Virus record (IMG/VR): IMGVR_UViG_3300013132_000053
Coordinates: 1-62,410 of that record
Length of the DNA stretch: 62,410 bases
Source: a virus
Strand: one strand, 5' to 3'
This document shows positions 7,494 through 14,779 of this stretch, in pieces. Made by a program: the position numbers and the translations under genes. Each line of letters begins with the position of its first letter. Positions within the stretch are counted from its first letter, which is position 1. The notes beneath the pieces are model-generated. The model was not told where the DNA came from. It made no database searches and worked only from the letters and a program-made list of their open reading frames with translations.

Positions 7494-8524
7494 ATTTCGT
7501 TATTCTCAAAAATGTTGTTAATAGTGCGATTGACCTTGATTAGTCTACCATTGGAATATAGTTGAGGCAAGTTAAAAGCGCCAACATATGAACAAGCGGA
7601 GCGAATTCCTCCCAATATTTCATTTACGGTGTTTTTTACAGATCCTTTATATGGAACCTCCACTGTTCTGCCTTCTGATGCTCTGTAGTCCGAAAGACCT
7701 CCATTATATTTTTCATTTGCCGTCTTGCTGCTCATTCCATAATGGAGCATTTTTAATTCTCCGTGCTCGCCATGTCTAATTTCTCCCCCGCATTCGTCAT
7801 GGCCGGCAAATATTCCACCAGCCATGACAAATGCAGAACCAGCAACAAAAGCCTTGGCAAAATCACCTGGATATATTATTCCACCATCAGCAACGATCCC
7901 AATACCTAATGCTTCTGCCATTTGCACACACTCTAACACCGCTGAGAGCTGTGGGTATCCTATTCCTGCCACACGCCGGGTCAAGCACATTGATCCCGAT
8001 CCTATTCCCACTTTTACTAGATCTGCTCCAGCCTTTGACAATTCCTCTACCCCCTCTGGGGTCACTATATTTCCTGCAATCAAAATTGATTTCGGCCATT
8101 TTTCTCTAACCTTTCTTACAAAAAAATGAAAATCAGTCATGTAACCATTTGCAACATCCAAACAAATAAACGTAGGATCTTTTATGTTTTCATTATCAAC
8201 AAAAAGCCTGCTTTCTGCATCCAAGCCAAGTGTTAAGGATACGTATTTTTCTTTTTCCGGAAAAGACTGAGCAAACGCAGAATAATAATCTCCGCCCTTT
8301 TTCAAACATGTAATGATTCCGTACTCAGAAAGAACTTTTGCCATTTCATGTGTACCAACAGTTGACATGTTTGCGGCCATGATTGGTACCCCCGACCAGA
8401 ATGAACCACAATTAAATGTTGTTCCCGTTGTCAAAGATACTTCTTTTCTTGACTTCACGGTGCTTGTATTAGGGACTATCAAAACATCTGAATAGTCCAT
8501 TTTTGCTTCATAATTTATGATCAT
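7490..8524 (-). CDS. guaC: GMP reductase
   Basis: 344 residues, the same size as bacterial GMP reductase (347). The enzyme uses NADPH to deaminate GMP to IMP and so feeds guanine nucleotides back to adenine. The (beta/alpha)8 IMPDH/GMPR signature is clear: VKVGIGSGSMC with catalytic C180, then GIGYPQLSAVLEC, VADGGIIYPGDFAKAF and MAGGIFAGHDE. There is no CBS domain. FAGHDECGG and the length favour GMP reductase over IMP dehydrogenase, as does the absence of the long IMPDH flap. A consensus promoter lies directly upstream. This is an uncommon auxiliary metabolic gene in a phage. Confidence 0.85.
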   Translation of the reverse strand: MIINYEAKMDYSDVLIVPNTSTVKSRKEVSLTTGTTFNCGSFWSGVPIMAANMSTVGTHEMAKVLSEYGIITCLKKGGDYYSAFAQSFPEKEKYVSLTLGLDAESRLFVDNENIKDPTFICLDVANGYMTDFHFFVRKVREKWPKSILIAGNIVTPEGVEELSKAGADLVKVGIGSGSMCLTRRVAGIGYPQLSAVLECVQMAEALGIGIVADGGIIYPGDFAKAFVAGSAFVMAGGIFAGHDECGGEIRHGEHGELKMLHYGMSSKTANEKYNGGLSDYRASEGRTVEVPYKGSVKNTVNEILGGIRSACSYVGAFNLPQLYSNGRLIKVNRTINNIFENNEI

Positions 8525-8531
8525 TGAATTA

Positions 8532-8559
8532 ATTATACATTTAACATTCTATGTGTCAA
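8532..8559 (-). promoter_or_regulatory. Consensus sigma70-type promoter for guaC
   Basis: On the minus strand, TTGACA (8554-8559) and TATAAT (8532-8537) are separated by 16 bp. The -10 ends 7 nt before the guaC ATG at 8524. The predicted start site is therefore at or one base before the start codon, with no room for a ribosome-binding site. Confidence 0.75.
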
Positions 8560-8562
8560 TAA

Positions 8563-8739
8563 TTATTTTAATTCTTCTATTCTCTTTATGGCATCTTTAA
8601 GACTTAACATTTTTTCTGCCAAATCTTTTGATGATATCTTGTCTCTAAGATAGTCTTCATATTTTGCCAATATGATTTTTGATTCTCTGAAAAGAATTGC
8701 ATACAAATGATCAATTCGTTTTGAATCATTATGTTCCAT
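8563..8739 (-). CDS. Small helical protein, 58 residues
   Basis: A short open frame of 58 codons from the ATG at 8739 to TAA at 8563. The sequence begins MEHNDSKRIDHLYAIL and ends IKRIEELK. It is charged, Leu/Ile-rich and probably two helices. No family is recognised. It follows the gene at 8749-9426 by 9 nt, and its own late box AATAAATA ends 6 nt before the ATG, which supports it as a real gene. Confidence 0.5.
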   Translation of the reverse strand: MEHNDSKRIDHLYAILFRESKIILAKYEDYLRDKISSKDLAEKMLSLKDAIKRIEELK

Positions 8740-8745
8740 CAAACA

Positions 8746-8753
8746 TATTTATT
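8746..8753 (-). promoter_or_regulatory. Late promoter box (AATAAATA) for the 58-codon gene
   Basis: 7/8 match to the T4 late box on the minus strand, 6 nt upstream of the ATG at 8739. It overlaps the stop codon of the upstream gene. Confidence 0.45.
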
Positions 8754-9426
8754 CAATTCCGCTGGTTTCGTCTCTAACGAACCTTTGCAAATTTACCATG
8801 TAGAATGAAGACCACTTTTTGTTTATTATATCCCATGTTAAAAGTCTTCCACCACGAAGTCCATAAAATCCATACAATCTTGTTTCTTTTTCTACATCTG
8901 GTATAAATTTTTCTGAAAGAGTTCCAAGTATTCTGGATATACGACCGTCTATTTTGTAAAAATCTATTGTGCAGGATCCAGAAAGCATCTCAAAAATTGT
9001 TTCTGTCTGAGAAATAAAATTAGATTCATAAACCTTTTCTTTTGTTATTATTGAAACTTCAACCTGATAGTCTGAAGATGGATTATAGCTTCTTAATCCT
9101 TGGAGATCATTGTTAAATTCAAAAAATGTTTCCGCAGAACCATAAGATTTTCTAAGATATTGATTAAATTCCTCGTCCTTTTCACTTATTTCTCTATACT
9201 TTATTTTCCTATATTCGGATCTAATGTAATCTTCTTTTTCCTTTGAATCTTTTTTTGAAATATCAGAAAGGTTTCCTGACAAAAATTGTTCTTCAATTAC
9301 TGCCTCAAATTCATAATCTATATTTGGATTTGTCTTTACGGGAGGAATATCTCCAAGATTTTTTGAAAACGAAGAGTCGTTTTTTACAATTTGAATTTCC
9401 GGTGTTGGTTCATTTTTTTCTGCCAT
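8749..9426 (-). CDS. Phage protein with WYL_2/Sm-like barrel domain at C-terminus
   Basis: 225 residues. The first 100 are charged and probably disordered. The C-terminal part (about 145-220) has the order IDFYKIDGRISRILGTL ... RLLTWDIINKKWSSFYMVNL. This resembles the phage WYL_2 Sm-like SH3-barrel family (pattern KxDGxxRxLxGT ... WDxxxxxWxSF). That family is found in many T4-like phages without a proven function. Its stop is 9 nt before the small gene at 8563-8739, and its start abuts the stop of 9426-9668, so it sits in a minus-strand operon. Confidence 0.5.
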   Translation of the reverse strand: MAEKNEPTPEIQIVKNDSSFSKNLGDIPPVKTNPNIDYEFEAVIEEQFLSGNLSDISKKDSKEKEDYIRSEYRKIKYREISEKDEEFNQYLRKSYGSAETFFEFNNDLQGLRSYNPSSDYQVEVSIITKEKVYESNFISQTETIFEMLSGSCTIDFYKIDGRISRILGTLSEKFIPDVEKETRLYGFYGLRGGRLLTWDIINKKWSSFYMVNLQRFVRDETSGIE

Positions 9427-9668
9427 CAGAGTTCAAATGCTATAATTATTTTATTTTTTGATGTGTTTTTTGGTTTTAATTCATTTATTAACTTTACAAT
9501 TATTCCAATTTCGGTATTTGCTGGAATTGCCAATTTTATATTTTGATATGGAAACTTGTCCAATCCTGATTTTATATTTTTTATTTCAACTATATCAAAT
9601 GCATATGATGTGGGATTTCCATCATAGGCTATTTCTGTTTCATTTCCAAATGATACGGATTTTACCAT
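9426..9668 (-). CDS. Hypothetical protein, 80 residues
   Basis: 80 residues with alternating hydrophobic and polar residues typical of a small beta protein (IKLAIPANTEIGIIVKLI). No family is recognised. It overlaps the upstream gene by 7 nt and touches the downstream gene, which supports translation as part of the 8.5-10.2 kb minus-strand operon. Confidence 0.5.
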   Translation of the reverse strand: MVKSVSFGNETEIAYDGNPTSYAFDIVEIKNIKSGLDKFPYQNIKLAIPANTEIGIIVKLINELKPKNTSKNKIIIAFEL

Positions 9669-9859
9669 TGTTTTCTTGGTGGCGTAAAGTCACCCAGCAA
9701 ATTATTCCTCAATGGTTGTGTGTGTGGCGTAGTTTGTTGAGGAACCATATTTGGTCTGTTTCTTTGGTAGTTTTCAGACAATGGGGAGGGAACATTTTTG
9801 TAACGCTGTCTCAATTCACGTATGGTTTGTTCTAGAGTTTTTCCAAAATTGTTTTTCAT
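9662..9859 (-). CDS. Hypothetical protein, 65 residues
   Basis: 65 residues, basic and rich in Pro, Gln and Asn, probably disordered apart from an N-terminal helix (MKNNFGKTLEQTIRELRQRY). No family is recognised. It overlaps its neighbours by 4 and 7 nt, in the manner of co-translated phage genes. Confidence 0.45.
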   Translation of the reverse strand: MKNNFGKTLEQTIRELRQRYKNVPSPLSENYQRNRPNMVPQQTTPHTQPLRNNLLGDFTPPRKQW

Positions 9860-10242
9860 AAAATGTTGCTATATCCTTTAAAAAGATTATCTCTGACTTT
9901 TCCATCTAATTTTCTTGACAATAAGCCAATAAGTTCTCCTTGAAGATGCGGCGGAACTTGTTTTTTCACAATTCTTCCAAGTTCAATTGCAAATTTAGCA
10001 TCTCCTTCTTTGTGGCTTATATTTGAAACGGAATCTATTATTTTTTCCAATGCTTGGACCATTTCTGTTTTCATTGGAATAGATTGATCCATAAGTACCT
10101 TTCCTATAAAAGTTCCGTCATTTGCCATTTGGCTAATAGGCTTTATTTCAGAATTTTCAAATCCAAATCCAAAATTATTAATTTTTTCCACAAGGTATAT
10201 TGAATTAAATAATTGTTTATAATCTTTATTTGTTAGTCCCAT
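9856..10242 (-). CDS. Hypothetical helical phage protein
   Basis: 128 residues starting MGLTNKDYKQLF. I choose the ATG at 10242 over the upstream ATG at 10257. The late box GATAAATA ends 6 nt before 10242, and the upstream start would lie inside the promoter. The C-terminal half (ELGRIVKKQVPPHLQGELIGLLSRK) is helical. No family is recognised. It is the first gene of a minus-strand late operon running to 8563. Confidence 0.5.
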   Translation of the reverse strand: MGLTNKDYKQLFNSIYLVEKINNFGFGFENSEIKPISQMANDGTFIGKVLMDQSIPMKTEMVQALEKIIDSVSNISHKEGDAKFAIELGRIVKKQVPPHLQGELIGLLSRKLDGKVRDNLFKGYSNIL

Positions 10243-10247
10243 AGAAA

Positions 10248-10262
10248 TATTTATCATAAATA
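10248..10262. promoter_or_regulatory. Overlapping divergent late promoter boxes in a palindrome
   Basis: ATATTTAT-C-ATAAATAT forms a perfect palindrome here. The plus strand reads CATAAATA (10255-10262), ending 7 nt before the ATG at 10270. The minus strand reads GATAAATA (10248-10255), ending 6 nt before the ATG at 10242. The two late boxes share a base pair, so two polymerases could not occupy them at once. Confidence 0.6.
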
Positions 10263-10269
10263 TCTTTGT

Positions 10270-10632
10270 ATGTCATGCATTAAAGTAATATTAAATTTTC
10301 AAAACGAAATTCGCCTTCATCATTGGGGAACCCAATCATATTCTGCCCATAAAGCATTGGGCAAAGCATATGAAGGATTAGATGCTCTTTTGGACACCTT
10401 TACAGAGACTTACATAGGAGTATATGGAAGAGAAGAAATCTACTCCATAAAAGAACTTAAATTTAATGGACCAAGTGAAATAGATTGCATAAAAGTTCTG
10501 GACGCTTTTGAAGATTATCTTATTAACAACATTACAAAAGAAATTTCAAAAGATCAGACTGCTCTCTTAAATATAAGGGACGAAATACTTGGACTTGTAC
10601 AAAAAACAAAATACCTTTTGACATTGACTTAA
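10270..10632 (+). CDS. Dps/ferritin-like phage protein
   Basis: 120 residues. The N-terminal half has the iron-site order of Dps proteins: HHW at 17-19, H27, D42 and E46. The H-15-D-4-E spacing is as in Dps, and the first His is three residues closer. The pattern RLHHWGTQSYSAHKALGKAY is common to a family in T4-like phages. Known Dps proteins oxidise iron and shield DNA; whether this shorter protein does so is unproven. It starts at a late box and is followed, with one base shared, by a small basic protein. Confidence 0.5.
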   Translation: MSCIKVILNFQNEIRLHHWGTQSYSAHKALGKAYEGLDALLDTFTETYIGVYGREEIYSIKELKFNGPSEIDCIKVLDAFEDYLINNITKEISKDQTALLNIRDEILGLVQKTKYLLTLT

Positions 10633-10835
10633 TGGCAAAAAAAAGAATAAAAAACAAAAACAGAAAACCAAATGAAGATCATAGCTATTATTTTGTAGCA
10701 CACCTTGATTCTTTGGGAGAAGTAACTCCATTGCTTTTGACGGATAAAGAATTTTTACAAGCAAAAAGAAGAGCAAACAAGAACAAAGAAGATATTCCAA
10801 TAGATTTTATTGTGTTTACCCAGGCCCACAAATAA
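10632..10835 (+). CDS. Small basic hypothetical protein
   Basis: 67 residues. The first 15 are strongly basic (MAKKRIKNKNRK). The rest looks like a small mixed alpha/beta domain (YYFVAHLDSLGEVTPLLLTDKEF). No family is recognised. The ATG overlaps the previous stop (TAATG), so translation is coupled to the Dps-like gene. A nucleic-acid-binding role is possible from charge alone. Confidence 0.5.
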   Translation: MAKKRIKNKNRKPNEDHSYYFVAHLDSLGEVTPLLLTDKEFLQAKRRANKNKEDIPIDFIVFTQAHK

Positions 10836-10845
10836 GGAGTTAGAT

Positions 10846-11214
10846 ATGAAAATTCATGAGCTGGTATACGAGATTCGCCAATTAGCTCGCAAAGAAGAAG
10901 ATCCTGTCAAAAAGGATCTTTTTTATCAAAGTGCAAAAACTATGGAAATACTTGGAAATCTTGCCAAAGTATCAGATTTGGCTGTTGCTGAGTACAAACA
11001 TTCCAAAGACCACAATACAATAGAATTAAATGATAACGTAAAACATTATATTGATTCTGTAACTTTAGATATGTTGGATGAGCATATAGATGCACTTCTT
11101 CACTATAAATTTATTTCCAAAGATGATCGATGGCCTTATGGAAATAATGGAATTGTAAAGTTTACTCCAAAATACCTAAAATCTCAAATCGTAAAAGATT
11201 CAAGCATTGAATAA
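10846..11214 (+). CDS. Hypothetical helical protein
   Basis: 122 residues from the ATG at 10846, chosen because AAGGAG lies 7 nt upstream. A longer in-frame start overlaps the previous gene and has no such site. Mostly helical, with an N-terminal MKIHELVYEIRQLARKEEDP. No family is recognised. Its 3' end overlaps the opposite-strand HExxH gene by 31 bp. Confidence 0.5.
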   Translation: MKIHELVYEIRQLARKEEDPVKKDLFYQSAKTMEILGNLAKVSDLAVAEYKHSKDHNTIELNDNVKHYIDSVTLDMLDEHIDALLHYKFISKDDRWPYGNNGIVKFTPKYLKSQIVKDSSIE

Positions 11215-11783
11215 ACCTTTGGTGGTATTGATCTGTGGCTAAGAACTGCCATGTTTGATGGCATTATCTTGAGCACATTTTTGCTAAAGTATGGACTTTT
11301 TCTATAAGTACCATATTTGCGAGTTTTTTCCATCATAAAATGGCTGTAAATATAGCAATGTGCTCTTTTTACATACAATTTTTTATCAATATTAAGATTA
11401 AATTTGTCTATTAACTTTACTGCTCGTTTTTCACAATCTCTCTCCATTGCCCGAACAAGCAAAAATGCTCGTTTTAGCGTCTTTGGATCATAATTTTTTC
11501 CAGAAAACCAATTTTCTACAATAAGTGCAGCTTTATCAGATTTTTTATAAATTTTAACTTGATTGATATACTGTAAAAAGTGTGCGTATTCATGCACCAA
11601 AGTTTGGAAAAAATATTGATTATTCCCGGCTATCCGAATAATTTTTTCAAATTCACTAAAATATCCCTCACAACGAGAATTTCCGGAATTTACAAATTTT
11701 CCACGTCCTATGACAAGTTTCATTCCGTATTCTGCAAGATGTTTTTTTACAAATCTTACAAACTGATGGTCGGTTTTTGCCAT
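11184..11783 (-). CDS. HExxH zinc metalloprotein
   Basis: 199 residues from the ATG at 11783, which has a strong GAGGAGG ribosome-binding site. An ATG 21 nt further upstream is not so placed. The motif LVHEYAHFLQY gives the HExxH zinc signature of gluzincin/metzincin peptidases and SprT-like proteins. A downstream cluster (ERDCEKRAVKLI) supplies a candidate third ligand (Glu). Similar HExxH proteins are common in T4-like marine phages, with no known substrate. Convergent overlap with the previous gene is 31 bp. Confidence 0.6.
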   Translation of the reverse strand: MAKTDHQFVRFVKKHLAEYGMKLVIGRGKFVNSGNSRCEGYFSEFEKIIRIAGNNQYFFQTLVHEYAHFLQYINQVKIYKKSDKAALIVENWFSGKNYDPKTLKRAFLLVRAMERDCEKRAVKLIDKFNLNIDKKLYVKRAHCYIYSHFMMEKTRKYGTYRKSPYFSKNVLKIMPSNMAVLSHRSIPPKVYSMLESFTI

Positions 11784-11802
11784 AGCAGCCTCCTCAGTCA
11801 AC

Positions 11803-11847
11803 ATTATTTAGGTAATTGCTTGACAGTCAAGTATTAAGTGCTAGTAT
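11803..11847. promoter_or_regulatory. Divergent promoters sharing a palindromic -35 element
   Basis: A 13-bp perfect palindrome CTTGACAGTCAAG (11819-11831) carries a -35 box for both strands. Plus: TTGACA (11820-11825), 16 bp, TAGTAT (11842-11847) with an upstream TG, serving the gene at 11879. Minus: TTGACT (11825-11830), 16 bp, AATAAT (11803-11808), serving the HExxH gene. The palindrome could also bind a dimeric repressor. Confidence 0.6.
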
Positions 11848-11878
11848 ATAGCAACTTCTTATAAGAAAGGAAAGTTAT

Positions 11879-12115
11879 ATGGAAATTACTACAGTTGACC
11901 GTCCGACAATGATTCAGAGAGTGTTTGATTACATGAAGGGTGGTAACACTCTTACTGCTGGCCAAGCTCGTAAGCTGTTCCGAGTCAGCAACATGCGTGC
12001 TACCATGCACGATCTTCGTGAGGCATTTGATCGCCTTGATGTTAACTACACCGTAGTTCGTGAGATTCGAAACGGTCGGTCATACTACCGCATTGCTCGT
12101 AATCGCAGTCGGTAA
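11879..12115 (+). CDS. Small winged-helix-like putative DNA-binding protein
   Basis: 78 residues, basic. The predicted order is helix (MIQRVFDYMKGG), helix (LTAGQARKLF), helix (NMRATMHDLREAFDRL), then a beta hairpin (NYTVVREIRNGRSYYRI). This resembles a helix-turn-helix or winged-helix protein. Codon use is richer in G+C (CGT, GCT) than its neighbours. It has its own promoter, a good AAGAAAGG site and a strong terminator, so it is probably highly expressed as a single gene. A transcriptional regulator is the likeliest reading; no family name is assigned. Confidence 0.6.
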   Translation: MEITTVDRPTMIQRVFDYMKGGNTLTAGQARKLFRVSNMRATMHDLREAFDRLDVNYTVVREIRNGRSYYRIARNRSR

Positions 12116-12140
12116 TTACAATTTGGTTTGAGGAATAGTG

Positions 12141-12166
12141 AAAACTCCCACGAAAGTGGGAGTTTT
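12141..12166. terminator. Bidirectional hairpin terminator, GAAA loop
   Basis: AAAACTCCCAC and GTGGGAGTTTT pair as an 11-bp stem around a GAAA tetraloop. T-rich ends on both strands let it stop the gene at 11879 and the opposite-strand gene ending at 12170. Confidence 0.85.
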
Positions 12167-12169
12167 CAT

Positions 12170-13474
12170 TTATGCTATTGTTACTTTGAGGCTTATTGTA
12201 TTTGGGCCAACCAATTCAATATAAAGTATTCTTGGACTTGTCTGCGTCTTTGTATATATTAAACTTGATTGGTCGAATCCGGGAACGCCTATTAAATACA
12301 AATCTTTTATTACGGGTATTGTTTTGGCCGAATCACTATAAATATCTACATCAAATCCCTTTAAGGTTGGATGGCTAAGATCAATTTTTATTCCATTGTC
12401 TATTGTAAAATTCATCTCAGTTATTGGTGTTATGTTGTCATTCCCATAATAATTTGACTTTAATATGTAACTGTAAGTCAAAACTATGTTTCCATTTCCG
12501 TCTAAATTACCAAAAGTCTGTTCTTCCACCAATAAAAATACGGCAGCATCATATACTATTGATTTATCGGCCAAAGAACCATTGAAACCATTATCTGTCA
12601 ATCTTGAACAAAACAAACATGGAACCCATTGGGTGGTATATGTTGATGATTCATATTGACTTCTAAGGAATGCCTGCAACTGGTTTTGATTCTCAAAACA
12701 TTGTATTTGATTTCCATTTGCATCGTATACAACATAGCATCCAAGGTTTTTTCTGCTTTTAGACAAAATTTCAGGATTTGCATCTCCACGAAGGTAATGA
12801 GTTAAGGTTATATTATTGGTAGATAAATTTTCATCTGATAATGCTACCGTGGTATATGCTATTTCTCTGTTGTCTTTTAATTTTAATACTGAATTTATTT
12901 TAAGTTTTCCTGTATTCAGTGTGCTTCCACTTATTTCAGTATATTCTTCTTTTCCAAATTCAGATCCAACCAATCCTAAATTTAACAATGATTTGCCTGG
13001 ATTGGTGGTAAGATTATTTTCTATGTAATTTGATGAAGTAGTTCCGCCAGTATAAGATGTAGAATATTGTGGGGAATCTATAAAATTTGATTTATTATAA
13101 AATTTATAGTTTGTAGAATAGGTAAATCCAGAAACAATTTGACCTATTACCAATTTATTGCTAGCAGTTAAATTTTCAAAAGAAAATACTCCAGAAGTAT
13201 CAACTGTATAATTGTACAGTGGATCATAATAATTTCCTTGGGAAAAGGAAAATGTTGTTCCTACTGGAGTGGATTTAAATAGTTTTATGAGATAAGTTAA
13301 ATCTGAAATGTTATTTGTGTCCGTATAATCAATAAAACAACTTGATCCAATTACGGATAAATTTGGTTTTGATGACATATATCCCTGCGTCAAACATGGA
13401 TCATATGTTGAACCATAGATTTTTATGCCATAATTTGATAGAGCTTTACTGGCATTTAGGACATACGAAGGCAT
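12170..13474 (-). CDS. Putative virion structural protein
   Basis: 434 residues, rich in Asn, Ser, Thr and Tyr and almost devoid of charged runs, as is typical for fibre or baseplate-peripheral beta proteins. No domain is recognised with confidence. The C-terminus (GVPGFDQSSLIYT ... ILYIELVGP) is a compact beta segment. It begins one base after the stop of 13476-14423, so the two are probably an operon of appendage or decoration proteins. It ends at a shared terminator. Confidence 0.5.
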   Translation of the reverse strand: MPSYVLNASKALSNYGIKIYGSTYDPCLTQGYMSSKPNLSVIGSSCFIDYTDTNNISDLTYLIKLFKSTPVGTTFSFSQGNYYDPLYNYTVDTSGVFSFENLTASNKLVIGQIVSGFTYSTNYKFYNKSNFIDSPQYSTSYTGGTTSSNYIENNLTTNPGKSLLNLGLVGSEFGKEEYTEISGSTLNTGKLKINSVLKLKDNREIAYTTVALSDENLSTNNITLTHYLRGDANPEILSKSRKNLGCYVVYDANGNQIQCFENQNQLQAFLRSQYESSTYTTQWVPCLFCSRLTDNGFNGSLADKSIVYDAAVFLLVEEQTFGNLDGNGNIVLTYSYILKSNYYGNDNITPITEMNFTIDNGIKIDLSHPTLKGFDVDIYSDSAKTIPVIKDLYLIGVPGFDQSSLIYTKTQTSPRILYIELVGPNTISLKVTIA

Positions 13475-13475
13475 G

Positions 13476-14423
13476 TTATGAGGCCATATATGTTATGGTT
13501 TGGGTTCCTGTATTTGAAATTGCAAAAACTGTGTTAGTATTTTGAATATCAAGGAAAACATTTTCTCCAGGATCCAGGGCATATCCAAATGAAGATCCTA
13601 CCAAGGCAGAAGTATTACCTAAGTATATAAAATCTGTATTGGTTGAAAGTGCTCTAATATTGATTCCGGCTAGGCAAGTAAATCCAGAAGAATCCATTTG
13701 TAATACCGCAGCGGAAGTTGGAGCAACTTTTCCTGTCTTAAATGAAGTTGGACGGCCAACGCCAAGTGCTGAAAAATCACTTCTTAAACCTACTATTTGA
13801 GAATAGATGTCCGTGATTCCGGTGGTTATTGTGGTATTGTTTATCCAAACAGTGTTTCCAACGGTTACGTTGACCGCTGTGGCACCCGAAAGCCCAACGA
13901 CAGTGACAGTAGATGGGATCGTAGCTTCGAATGTAGCGCCTGTAATGGCAACCTTGAGGGCATCTCCTTGGGTTCCTATGCTCCATCCAGTTGATCCTAC
14001 CAATTTTACGAAGAATGAAGTAGCTCCTGAAGGTCCATAAGCGGATACTGAATCTGATGTGGTGTAAAGTCTTCCTCCGGTTATTTCAACTTGAGATCCG
14101 GTAAAAGTTTTTACGTATACCGGTGAACCAGTGGATCCGGTCGCAATTACGGTTCCGCTTACTGGAAGTGGGTATCCCCCGCCAGTTCCCTGTACGGAAA
14201 TTACTCCACTGAAACCGCTAATGTTGGCTGTTAGCCCACCAGAAACAGTTACTGGATATGGATTTGATGAAGATACCAAACTTGCTGTTCCGGTCACACC
14301 ATAAGCCAGCTTGAAGATTTGATAGTGTGCTGTTATTCCGCTAAACTGAGCAACGTCTGTTGCTACTGCTGCAGTTAAACCGGAAGTTTCAATAATAATG
14401 TTTGGGTCGTTGTCTGCTGCCAT
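13476..14423 (-). CDS. Putative head- or tail-fibre/decoration protein
   Basis: 315 residues, very rich in Gly, Thr, Val and Ser with short repeated motifs (VSGG, ITGG, VTVVGLSG). The C-terminal domain (SFGYALDPGENVFLDIQ ... VFAISNTGTQTITY) resembles terminal domains of phage surface proteins. Base composition is richer in G+C than the surrounding late genes. The start is supported by TAGGAA before the ATG. A virion surface role is inferred from composition only. Confidence 0.5.
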   Translation of the reverse strand: MAADNDPNIIIETSGLTAAVATDVAQFSGITAHYQIFKLAYGVTGTASLVSSSNPYPVTVSGGLTANISGFSGVISVQGTGGGYPLPVSGTVIATGSTGSPVYVKTFTGSQVEITGGRLYTTSDSVSAYGPSGATSFFVKLVGSTGWSIGTQGDALKVAITGATFEATIPSTVTVVGLSGATAVNVTVGNTVWINNTTITTGITDIYSQIVGLRSDFSALGVGRPTSFKTGKVAPTSAAVLQMDSSGFTCLAGINIRALSTNTDFIYLGNTSALVGSSFGYALDPGENVFLDIQNTNTVFAISNTGTQTITYMAS

Positions 14424-14469
14424 GATTATTCCTATAAATAGTTCTAGAATATTTAGCTAGGTTAAATTA

Positions 14470-14497
14470 TTGATTTATCTATTAGTTATGTTAATAT
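14470..14497 (+). promoter_or_regulatory. Candidate extended -10 promoter for gp33
   Basis: TTGATT (14470-14475), a 16-bp spacer and TAATAT (14492-14497), preceded by TG one base upstream. The leader to the ATG at 14513 contains AAAGAG. Confidence 0.5.
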
Positions 14498-14512
14498 ATT
14501 AAAGAGATTAAA

Positions 14513-14746
14513 ATGTATATAGACGAAACAGCAAAAGAAAAATTTTCCGCAAAAATATTAGAAAGAGTGGAAAAAACAAAATTATCCTTCATGGATTGCG
14601 TTTTGGAATTAAGTGAAGAGATGACTTTAGATCCAATTGCTGCAGGAAAATTACTCACAAAACCAATAATAGAAAAAATAGAACAAGAAGCAAAAAATTT
14701 GAAGATGCTTAAATCAAAAAAAACAAGCAGACTTCCAATTGACTAA
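14513..14746 (+). CDS. 33: gp33-like late transcription coactivator
   Basis: 77 residues. Size, charge and the pattern FMDCVLELSEEM ... AAGKLLTKPIIEKIEQEAK fit the small gp33 proteins of T4-like marine phages. It lies directly upstream of gene 32, near the T4 order 33-59-32. In T4, gp33 links the gp45 sliding clamp to RNA polymerase at late promoters together with gp55; both partners are in this window. Sequence identity in this family is low, so position carries much of the weight. Confidence 0.6.
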   Translation: MYIDETAKEKFSAKILERVEKTKLSFMDCVLELSEEMTLDPIAAGKLLTKPIIEKIEQEAKNLKMLKSKKTSRLPID

Positions 14747-14766
14747 TAGCGTTTGAACTATATAAT
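14739..14766 (+). promoter_or_regulatory. Sigma70-type promoter for gene 32
   Basis: TTGACT (14739-14744) and TATAAT (14761-14766) with a 16-bp spacer. The -35 box overlaps the end of the gp33 gene. The predicted leader to the gene 32 ATG is about 33 nt and contains a hairpin. Confidence 0.7.
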
Positions 14767-14779
14767 ACAAACAGAAAGG

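Noticed and set aside
7824-8129. Plus-strand frames opposite guaC
   Set aside because: guaC is a clear full-length enzyme with its own promoter; the antisense frames have no features of genes.
7490-8524. IMP dehydrogenase instead of GMP reductase
   Set aside because: There is no CBS domain or flap, the length is that of GMP reductase, and FAGHDECGG with GIGYPQLSAVLEC fits GuaC better.
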